DNA from: Candidatus Nomurabacteria bacterium
GTDB lineage: Bacteria > Patescibacteriota > Minisyncoccia > Phycocordibacterales > UBA9973
Length of the DNA: 32,148 bases
Assembly: GCA_023267215.1 (NCBI GenBank)
Contig: JAHFNS010000002.1
Coordinates: 1 to 32,148, forward strand
Reading direction: 5' to 3'
The notes beneath the pieces are model-generated. The model worked only from the letters and a program-made list of their open reading frames with translations. It searched no databases and was not told the DNA's origin. Numbering within the stretch: position 1 is the first letter of the stretch; each line of letters starts with the position of its first letter. The translations under genes and the position numbers were made by a program. Positions 21,666 through 27,783 of the stretch are shown here, one piece after another.

Positions 21666-22942
21666 ACTAGTAAATTAATTAATTCATCCAAAGAAACAAT
21701 TTTTCCTTTTTCTTCTGTACGTTTCTTTAATTCTATTCCTCCTCCCGCCCCGGCGGACAAGTCTTTCATGCTTCTCGTAGAAACAACTGTACGATATGGT
21801 ATGCCTAATAAATCAGCATCAGCAAATTTTTCTCCAGCAGAAACTTCTTTTCTGTCATCAAATAAAACTTCAATGTTATTTTTTACCAAACTTTCATAAA
21901 TCTTATTTGCTTCAGTTGAAACTGCTTCATCGTCTCCTAAAACCAACAAATGCACCTTAAATGGCGCTATGGATTCTGGCCAAATGATACCTTTATCGTC
22001 TGCTAAGGCTTCTACGACTGTGCCCATAAGCCTGCCTGGACCAATACCATAGGATCCCATGAATACCGACTTTAACTCGCCAGTTTCTGTTTGATATTTT
22101 AAATTGAGTGCATCTGAGAAACGGGTTCCGAGTGTAAAAATATTACCAACCTCTACTGCTCTCTTCTCCACTAGCTTATCTTTATCTAAACCAAGTAAAG
22201 ATAAAGTCTCAACATTATTTACTTCCTTATTTATTGCTATTCCTTTTACTTCATCTAAATATATAGTATCTTCCCCTGCTCCAGTTATGGTTTGAAACTC
22301 ATGAGAATATTTTGAAAACATTCCACCAGACGCAAAAGTTAAATAAGTAATATGTCCGATACCAGTACGTTTAAAAATGTTTTGATATGCTACTTTAGAT
22401 TTTTCATAAAATTCATTATGTTCTTGTTCATCTTTACAAAATGAATATAAATCTTTCATTTCAAATTCTCTACATCGCATAATGCCACTCTTTGCACGAG
22501 CTTCATTGCGAAACTTTGTTTGAAATTGATAAACAAATTTTGGTAAATCTCGATATGACTGAATAAAAGATTTCATTATTTTAGTAACTGGCGCTTCGTG
22601 GGTAACAGCCAACCCTAATTCAGTTTCATTTTTTAATTTTGTTTTAAACCAAACATCAATTTTTTCATCACTCCACTGATCAGTTGGTTCCCATGTTTCT
22701 TTTTCTTGAAGAGCAGTCATGGTAATTTCTTGTCCATCAATAGCATTCATTTCCTCACGAATTATATTTTCAATATTTTTAATAACACGCAAACCAAGAG
22801 GTAGATAGCTATATACCCCTGCCATTTCCTTATGAATAAAGCCTCCACGAATAAGGAGCTCCGCGTTCTTTGAAACTTCGTCTGAAGGGGCTTCTTTCTT
22901 TGTTTTTGTAAAAAGTTGTGATTGTCTCATACTGTTAGTCAT
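21653..22942 (-). CDS. proS: prolyl-tRNA synthetase (short, no editing insertion)
   Basis: 429-residue class II synthetase. RQSQLF, then AELLIRGGFIHKEMAGVYSY (27-46, motif 1 area), THEAP (114-118), FRNEARAKSGIMRCREFEMKD (motif 2, 144-164) and GSYGIGPGRLMG (motif 3, about 296-307). The C-terminal anticodon domain begins near 325. Bacterial-type ProRS has a long editing (INS) domain between motifs 2 and 3. Here that region is far too short, so editing of Ala-tRNA-Pro must be done otherwise or not at all. The last residues (VTRT) come from a repeat. TTGCCA-N17-TAAGAT (22949-22977) ends 6 nt before the first ATG (22942), favouring it over the ATG at 22930. Confidence 0.93.
   Translation of the reverse strand: MTNSMRQSQLFTKTKKEAPSDEVSKNAELLIRGGFIHKEMAGVYSYLPLGLRVIKNIENIIREEMNAIDGQEITMTALQEKETWEPTDQWSDEKIDVWFKTKLKNETELGLAVTHEAPVTKIMKSFIQSYRDLPKFVYQFQTKFRNEARAKSGIMRCREFEMKDLYSFCKDEQEHNEFYEKSKVAYQNIFKRTGIGHITYLTFASGGMFSKYSHEFQTITGAGEDTIYLDEVKGIAINKEVNNVETLSLLGLDKDKLVEKRAVEVGNIFTLGTRFSDALNLKYQTETGELKSVFMGSYGIGPGRLMGTVVEALADDKGIIWPESIAPFKVHLLVLGDDEAVSTEANKIYESLVKNNIEVLFDDRKEVSAGEKFADADLLGIPYRTVVSTRSMKDLSAGAGGGIELKKRTEEKGKIVSLDELINLLVTRT
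21745..21756. repeat. GC-rich palindrome inside proS
   Basis: CCGCC-CC-GGCGG, a block made only of G/C in an AT-rich gene. It encodes part of LSAGAGGGIEL, where family members are a few residues shorter. Possibly a small inserted repeat. The evidence is weak. Confidence 0.35.
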
Positions 22943-22948
22943 ACTGCC

Positions 22949-22977
22949 ATCTTACCCGAAAAAAGTCTTTTTGGCAA
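22949..22977 (-). promoter_or_regulatory. proS promoter, leaderless
   Basis: TTGCCA (22972-22977), 17-nt spacer, TAAGAT (22949-22954) on the minus strand, 6 nt before the ATG at 22942. Its -35 is 2 bp from the rpsB -35, so the two promoters are back to back. Confidence 0.7.
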
Positions 22978-22979
22978 AG

Positions 22980-23008
22980 TTGCAAAAATAAGCTCATTCT
23001 GCTAGAAT
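22980..23008 (+). promoter_or_regulatory. rpsB promoter, leaderless
   Basis: TTGCAA (22980-22985), 17-nt spacer, TAGAAT (23003-23008) with upstream TGC. The ATG follows after 7 nt, so there is no room for a leader or ribosome site. Confidence 0.7.
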
Positions 23009-23015
23009 AACCCTT

Positions 23016-23735
23016 ATGCAAAAAGTAGAAAATAGAAATATAGATTCTGCCACAAGTGTAGAAAAGATGTTTGAAGTAGGAGCACATTATGGATATGGAA
23101 AGAGCCGAAGACACCCTTCTGTTTCTTCATATATATATGCCACCAAGAATAATGGCGATATTATCGACCTTGAAAAAACAAGTGTTTTGCTGGAAGATGC
23201 TCTATTATTTATCAAAAATTTAGGTGCTCAAAACAAAATTATCCTTTTTGTCGGGACAAAACCTGAAGCCAGAGAAATTATAAAAAATACAGCTCTAAGT
23301 TTAAACATGCCTTATGTAAATATACGCTGGATTGGAGGTACTTTGAGTAATTTTACAGAAATAAAAAAAAGAATCGCTGAACTCGAAAAATATAATAAGG
23401 AAAATGCTGAAGGTAGTCTCGAAAAATATACCAAAAAAGAAAGAGTTGTTCTAGCAAAAAAAATGGAAAAACTTTCAAAATATTACAGTGGTTTAATCGG
23501 TTTGAAAAAAAATCCTGATGTATTGTTTATTATTGATTCTAAGGCAGAACACATAGCTGCAACAGAAGCTTACAAATCAAAAGTACCCGTCGTCTCCTTA
23601 TCAAATTCTGATTCAAATATTAAAAATATAGATTATCCTATAATTGCAAATGATTCTGGGATACCATCTATTAAATTTTTCACTACTACCATAGCTAACG
23701 CTTATAAAGAAGGACAAATGTCTATTAAAAATTAG
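23016..23735 (+). CDS. rpsB: 30S ribosomal protein S2
   Basis: 239 residues of the small-subunit head protein. FEVGAHYGYGKSRRHPS (20-36) corresponds to the family's L-x-A-G-x-H-[FY]-G-x-x-x-R-x-x-x-P. FVGTKPEAREII (78-89), NIRWIGGTLSNF (102-113), PDVLFIIDS (168-176) and PVVSLSNSDSN (about 196-206) complete the signature. The usual opening helix is somewhat extended, with Gly-Tyr replacing the common H-[FY]-G-H part. It precedes tsf, the standard bacterial order, with a 54-nt spacer made partly of a decayed TTCTAGGTTCTAG repeat. Confidence 0.96.
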   Translation: MQKVENRNIDSATSVEKMFEVGAHYGYGKSRRHPSVSSYIYATKNNGDIIDLEKTSVLLEDALLFIKNLGAQNKIILFVGTKPEAREIIKNTALSLNMPYVNIRWIGGTLSNFTEIKKRIAELEKYNKENAEGSLEKYTKKERVVLAKKMEKLSKYYSGLIGLKKNPDVLFIIDSKAEHIAATEAYKSKVPVVSLSNSDSNIKNIDYPIIANDSGIPSIKFFTTTIANAYKEGQMSIKN

Positions 23736-23789
23736 GTCATAGCTTCTAGGTTCTAGAAAAAAATTACTAAAAACTAGCAACTAATTCAC

Positions 23790-24569
23790 ATGTCTATAAA
23801 AATAACAACTGAACTTATAAAAGAACTTAGAGATTCAACAGGTATCTCTGTAATGCAATGCAAAAATGCTTTAGAAGAAGCCGAGGGTAATATGGAAAAA
23901 GCTTTAGCTATATTAAAAAAAATAAGTTCTGACATAGCTCTAAAAAAATCAAGTCGCGAAACTAAAGACGGAAGAGTCTGTATTAAATCAGAAAATAATA
24001 AAAGTGTTCTAGTTGCTCTACATTGCGAAACAGACTTTGTATCAAAAAATGAAGATTTTGTAAATTTACTTTCAAAATTAACCGACAAAGCTTTCACAGA
24101 GGGTGTTGAAAAAATGAAAACAGAATCAAAAAACTTAATTGATCCTGTAATTCAAAAAACTGGTGAGAATATAGAATTGGGAGATGCTTATGAGGTAAAT
24201 GGAAATATCTTAGGAAACTATGTACATAACAATAAAGTGGCTGTTGTCGTTTCATTGGAAGGTGGAAACCCTGAACTCGCTCGTGATATTGCTATGCATA
24301 TAACTGCAATGAAACCAGAATACATATCTTCAAATGATATAAATGAAGAAATAAAAAAAACAATGACTGAAATATTTCAAAAAGAAGTTGCAGAAATTAA
24401 TAAACCTGAAGACATAAAGAAAAAAATGTTAGAAGGCAAAATGGCTACTTATTTCAAAGAAAAAACATTATTGGATCAAATATTTATTAAGGATGGAAAT
24501 AAAACCGTAGGAAAGCTTTTAGAAGAGAATAAAGCAAAAATAAAAGAAATAAAGCGTTATTCTATATAA
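23790..24569 (+). CDS. tsf: elongation factor Ts
   Basis: 259 residues. Nucleotide exchange factor that releases GDP from EF-Tu. The N-terminal UBA-like domain has ELRDSTGISVMQCKNALEEA (11-30), with the family's L-R-x-x-T-G-x-x-[ML]-x-x-C-K-x-A-L. The core follows with LVALHCETDFVSKNEDF (74-90), where T-D-F-V contacts EF-Tu. HNNKVAVVVSLEG and ARDIAMHITAMKP match the second half-core, and KTLLDQIFIKDGNKTVG the C-terminal module. The length is normal for two-subdomain forms. It is downstream of rpsB, probably co-transcribed, and no Shine-Dalgarno site is seen before its ATG. Confidence 0.96.
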   Translation: MSIKITTELIKELRDSTGISVMQCKNALEEAEGNMEKALAILKKISSDIALKKSSRETKDGRVCIKSENNKSVLVALHCETDFVSKNEDFVNLLSKLTDKAFTEGVEKMKTESKNLIDPVIQKTGENIELGDAYEVNGNILGNYVHNNKVAVVVSLEGGNPELARDIAMHITAMKPEYISSNDINEEIKKTMTEIFQKEVAEINKPEDIKKKMLEGKMATYFKEKTLLDQIFIKDGNKTVGKLLEENKAKIKEIKRYSI

Positions 24570-24575
24570 AATATT

Positions 24576-24989
24576 ATGTATTTTTATTTAATTTTATTTT
24601 TTCTATCACTTGTAGGTATCGTCACAATGATAGGACGAGAACTTGTGCTTGTTAGAAATGGTCATGTTGCCAAATCAGAACATTCTCATCCTTTTGTACC
24701 AGACCTAGAAAAAATTAAACATCTTACTAAAAAAGGTGCAAAAAGATTTGGATATATAACTCTTTTTGTCACCATCAGATCTTATATCCTCTTTTCCAGA
24801 TTTGTAAAAGACAAAAGCAAAATACTAATTAGGCAAATAAAAAACAGGTTTAGAAAAAATATTAATAATCTTTCAGATGAAATTGTAGAAAAAAAAGAGG
24901 TTTCAAAATATCTAAGAATTATTTCAGAATATCAACAGAAAATAAGACAAATGAAACATAGAATAAAAGAAGAAGAAGGAATAGAATAA
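24576..24989 (+). CDS. membrane-anchored basic protein, unknown
   Basis: 137 residues, not recognised. An N-terminal membrane segment (about 2-22) is followed by GRELVLVRNGHVAKSEHSHP (25-44), a second hydrophobic stretch (about 57-75, FGYITLFVTIRSYILFSRFV) and a long basic helix-rich tail (76-137) likely to form a coiled coil. It starts 6 nt after the tsf stop, so it is almost certainly in the rpsB-tsf transcript. Its abundance of Lys/Arg would suit contact with membrane or RNA, but no function is claimed. Confidence 0.7.
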   Translation: MYFYLILFFLSLVGIVTMIGRELVLVRNGHVAKSEHSHPFVPDLEKIKHLTKKGAKRFGYITLFVTIRSYILFSRFVKDKSKILIRQIKNRFRKNINNLSDEIVEKKEVSKYLRIISEYQQKIRQMKHRIKEEEGIE

Positions 24990-24996
24990 CAAATTG

Positions 24997-25069
24997 AGCC
25001 GGCACGAGGGATCGAACCCCGGACATTTCGCTTACAAAGCGAATGCTCTACCAACTGAGCTATGCCGGC
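24997..25069 (-). tRNA. tRNA-Thr (anticodon TGT)
   Basis: Acceptor GCCGGCA/TGCCGGC, D arm GCTC...GAGC, anticodon stem TTCGC/GCGAA with loop TTTGTAA (TGT), T arm CGGGG-TTCGATC-CCTCG with one G-T pair. The discriminator is T, and CCA is not encoded. Confidence 0.96.
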
Positions 25070-25174
25070 TTACTGCTTTTTAGCATAGCATATATGAGGT
25101 TAAAATCCAAATATTATTTTAAAAACTAAATTAATTTTACATTTTGTAGACCACCATATATCCTTAGATTGTGG

Positions 25175-25180
25175 TATACT
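25175..25180 (+). promoter_or_regulatory. -10 box of the HNH gene, leaderless
   Basis: TATACT with upstream TGG (extended -10), ending 6 nt before the ATG at 25187. The -35 is weak. Confidence 0.5.
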
Positions 25181-25186
25181 TAAAGA

Positions 25187-25609
25187 ATGAACTATTTAAG
25201 ATTTTGTGCTGGATGTGGAGACAAACTTTTAATTAGACATAAGATAAAATTTTGCTCAAACAAATGCCAATGCGATTTAGAATATAGAACAAATGTCGCT
25301 TTATGGAAAAAAGGAAAATTAAGTGGTGGAGTTGGAATAACTGCAAGAAATTTAGCAAATTGGCTTAGAAAATATTTGATTAAAAAATATGATAATAGGT
25401 GCTCAATTTGTGGATGGCATAAAAAACATCCATTAACGGGGGTGGTGCCACTTGAAGTAGATCACATAGATGGCAATTCTGAAAATAATCTAGAGAAAAA
25501 TTTAAGGCTGTTATGCCCAAACTGTCATGCATTAACACCTTATTATAAAAATATGAATAAAGGAAAAGGTAGAAAATGGAGAATGAAAAAATATATCAAG
25601 AATTCCTAA
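25187..25609 (+). CDS. HNH endonuclease
   Basis: 140 residues. The N-terminal zinc-binding part has C7-x2-C10 and C23-x3-C27. A linker WKKGKLSGGVGITARNLANW (40-59) resembles the W-x-x-G-x-x-SG segment of phage HNH proteins. The HNH core has C72-x2-C75 (CSICGW), LEVDHIDGN (89-97, with D92-H93) and N99/N105-x4-LLCPNCH (108-114, Zn Cys110/113, His114). All nuclease residues look intact. Such proteins cut DNA in phage packaging, homing or defence. The genomic partner here is not visible. It stands alone between tRNA-Thr and an unknown gene, with a leaderless-type -10 box, so it may be a mobile or phage-derived gene. Confidence 0.88.
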   Translation: MNYLRFCAGCGDKLLIRHKIKFCSNKCQCDLEYRTNVALWKKGKLSGGVGITARNLANWLRKYLIKKYDNRCSICGWHKKHPLTGVVPLEVDHIDGNSENNLEKNLRLLCPNCHALTPYYKNMNKGKGRKWRMKKYIKNS

Positions 25610-25674
25610 TATCAAAAACATGTATACACCATGGTTGATATGTGTAATTAATTAATTTACCCTAAAAAACAAAA

Positions 25675-25722
25675 AAGACCATTTACAAATTTGAAAATGA
25701 TCTTGCATAAGCTAAAGCTTAT
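25675..25722 (+). terminator. possible hairpins after the HNH gene
   Basis: AAGACCATTT near 25675 pairs with AAATGATCTT near 25695-25704 (one mismatch). Next comes ATAAGCT-AA-AGCTTAT (25707-25722), followed by an AT-rich tail. Termination of the HNH transcript is plausible but unproven. The rest of 25610-25821 shows nothing else. Confidence 0.35.
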
Positions 25723-25821
25723 TTATTTACTTATTTAAATCTTTAAAACAAATCACCTATTGCAACAAGAACAACAAAGGAAATCCATAATACTTTTTTA
25801 AAAACAAACAAAAAAAATAAT

Positions 25822-26223
25822 TTAGAGTTGAATATTTTCAATATCTTTTGCCATATTTTTTGAGAAGGTATGCCATTCTAGGCCGACTGGCTTTATATAT
25901 ATAGCTGCACGGTCACCGTCCAGTAAAGTTTTAAATTCATAGTGAATATTAAAACCCCAAGTATCATCAACTTCACGACTAAGATAATAGAACATATTTT
26001 TGTTTTTTATTAACCTCAAATCTCTTAATTGAGAAATGACTTTTTTTGAACATTCAAACTCATAATTTTGAGATACTGGAGAATTTTTTAAATTTTCCCA
26101 AATATCACACTGTATTCCCCTTCCTGGGCAAATACCAATTAGATGAATAAGAAGTTTTTTAAGTTCGTTGCCTAGTTCTTTTTCATCTTTAATTGCTTGA
26201 ATTATTCTTTCTTTCGGTTCCAT
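25822..26223 (-). CDS. 133-residue protein, unknown, with strong promoter
   Basis: Not recognised. The first half (about 1-75) is helical: ERIIQAIKDEKELGNELKKL, GICPGRGIQCDIWENLKN and KKVISQLRDLRLIKNKNMFY. The pattern helix - helix - L-R-D-L-x-L-I - strand with Y resembles a winged-helix DNA-binding domain, but this is by eye only. The second half (80-133) contains DDTWGFNIHYEFK and a GDRAAIYIKPVGLEW strand pair. No signal or membrane part. Its expression signals differ from most genes here: perfect TTGACA-N17-TATACT and AGGAGG 6 nt before the ATG, with a leader of about 50 nt. A regulator or phage-derived gene is possible. Confidence 0.65.
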   Translation of the reverse strand: MEPKERIIQAIKDEKELGNELKKLLIHLIGICPGRGIQCDIWENLKNSPVSQNYEFECSKKVISQLRDLRLIKNKNMFYYLSREVDDTWGFNIHYEFKTLLDGDRAAIYIKPVGLEWHTFSKNMAKDIENIQL

Positions 26224-26282
26224 TGGAACCTCCTTTTGTTTTGTGATTGTTTTATTTAAAGGAACAACCTTAATACTCTAAT

Positions 26283-26311
26283 AGTATAGCATAAACAAGT
26301 CTATCTGTCAA
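26283..26311 (-). promoter_or_regulatory. consensus promoter of the 133-aa gene
   Basis: TTGACA (26306-26311), 17-nt spacer, TATACT (26283-26288) with upstream TGC on the minus strand. The strongest match to consensus in the window. Confidence 0.75.
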
Positions 26312-26334
26312 TGGATATTTGAGCCTTATATTAT

Positions 26335-26727
26335 CTAGTTAAAATCAATTGTGAAGTTATACATCCCCATAGCACATATACCTTGGATTTTTGAGCCAGC
26401 TTTTTGAGCAGGTACATCAATAAGAGTTTCTCCACTAGGAGGAAGATTATTACGATAACCAATACTTGGGATAGATAAAGCAGAAGAACAATCAAAACTT
26501 CCATTCGTTTCCATTTTTATCACTGTAGGTATACCTGATTTAGCTGTCGTAATTCTTGGTGAATATCCGCCCTTGGCATTGATTGTAATAATCTGTTTGC
26601 CATCAACGACACTCACATTATTACCTCCATCTCCTGCAGGGTTTTTGATATTCGTAAAAATAAATACTCCTGCTATCAAAATAACAACAAAGATTATTGA
26701 GAGATAAGTTGATTTTTTTTCTTTCAT
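26335..26727 (-). CDS. cupredoxin-like copper-binding protein, membrane-anchored
   Basis: 130 residues. A membrane anchor (about 8-25) precedes a cupredoxin-type domain outside the membrane: IITINAKGGYSPRITTAKSG (46-65), IPTVIKMETNGSFDCSSALS (66-85; Cys80), then GETLIDVPAQKAG (99-111) and GICAMGMYNFTIDFN (116-130). Cys118, Met120 and Met122 are in the position of the copper-ligand loop (C-x-M-G-M), as in cupredoxin proteins found beside CopA-type pumps. No His ligand is seen in the usual place, so the copper site may be Cys/Met only. It begins 3 nt after the HMA-DsbD-like stop and so belongs to the copper cluster as its last gene. Confidence 0.8.
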   Translation of the reverse strand: MKEKKSTYLSIIFVVILIAGVFIFTNIKNPAGDGGNNVSVVDGKQIITINAKGGYSPRITTAKSGIPTVIKMETNGSFDCSSALSIPSIGYRNNLPPSGETLIDVPAQKAGSKIQGICAMGMYNFTIDFN

Positions 26728-26730
26728 ATT

Positions 26731-27753
26731 TTAAAAATTAAAAATTGGTGGAATAATTCCTGCTCCGACTAGAGCATTTATTAAATTAAAAATTCCAAAG
26801 AATACCACGACGAGTCCAGCTGTTTTGAAGAATATTCCAGATTGTGCTTTTTTATGTATACCGAGAGAACTAAAAGAAAGAAGTGAGAGCACTGGAAGCG
26901 TGCCGAGTGCAAAGGCAAACATTATTAAAGAGCCAGTGATAAAGCTACCAGTCGTTAGCGAATAAATTTGCATAGACTGAGTGAAGCCACAAGGCAAAAA
27001 GAATGTAGCGACACCAACCAAGAGTGGAGTGAGTGTATGATTAATATTTTTCAAACCATGGGCATATTTACCGACAAAATTTGGCATAGTCGGTTGAAGT
27101 TTTTTAGCCCATGGGAAAATATCTAGAAGATTGATACCGAGGATAAGCAAAACAAGAGCAACAATTAAACTTAAAATAAATGTACCTATCGTTCCAAGCT
27201 GAAATGCAGAACCGAGTGCACCTATCACTCCTCCCAAAACAAAAAATGAAACGAGTCTTCCAATGTGGAATAATACTTGTGGCCTAACGCTATCCCCTTC
27301 TTTGGAAAAATTTGCTGACATAGATAACACGAGCCCACCGACTACTGCCATACAGGTAGAGACTGAAGCAACAAGCCCCACGACAAAAGCCGTACCAAAA
27401 CTAACTTTTGATACATTTATCAAATTCACAATGCCAAGTTTTTGTAAAAGAATAAAAAAAGCAATAAATCCTAAAGCGACAGGTATAGCAAGGTTAAAAT
27501 CGGACCAATTTATTTTCTTCTCTTCTTTTTCAAGTGAAAGTGTATAGCCATGTGGTTTTAAGACTACACTTAATTCTTCTGCTATCTGTTCTGGTGTTTT
27601 ATCTCCAAACTCCCCCGTCACTTCTACACTAAAATTCGCGAGTGAAGCTTTCACATGAGAAACTTCTACTATCTCATTTAGTTCACTTTCAGTCAGCATT
27701 ACACAAGCATTGCAGTGCATTCCGTTTACATTAAATGTATATGTTTTTTGCAT
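26731..27753 (-). CDS. HMA domain fused to DsbD/SafE-like membrane domain
   Basis: 340 residues. Residues 1-72 form a heavy-metal-associated domain with GMHCNAC (11-17; Cys14, Cys17), which binds Cu(I). Residues about 86-335 are a six-to-seven-helix domain of the cytochrome-c-biogenesis/sulfite-exporter-like (DsbD_2, COG2836) type. STCMAVVGGLVLSM (132-145; Cys134) and FLPCGFTQSMQIY (252-264; Cys255) are in the two matching half-repeats, as in CcdA/DsbD, which pass electrons through a paired membrane cysteine. The family is often found beside copper pumps. The role may be copper transport, or supplying reducing power to the outside copper/thiol proteins. It lies between copA (30 nt) and the cupredoxin (3 nt). 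Confidence 0.82.
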   Translation of the reverse strand: MQKTYTFNVNGMHCNACVMLTESELNEIVEVSHVKASLANFSVEVTGEFGDKTPEQIAEELSVVLKPHGYTLSLEKEEKKINWSDFNLAIPVALGFIAFFILLQKLGIVNLINVSKVSFGTAFVVGLVASVSTCMAVVGGLVLSMSANFSKEGDSVRPQVLFHIGRLVSFFVLGGVIGALGSAFQLGTIGTFILSLIVALVLLILGINLLDIFPWAKKLQPTMPNFVGKYAHGLKNINHTLTPLLVGVATFFLPCGFTQSMQIYSLTTGSFITGSLIMFAFALGTLPVLSLLSFSSLGIHKKAQSGIFFKTAGLVVVFFGIFNLINALVGAGIIPPIFNF

Positions 27754-27783
27754 AATAATATATTTAAATAATTAATAATAAAT

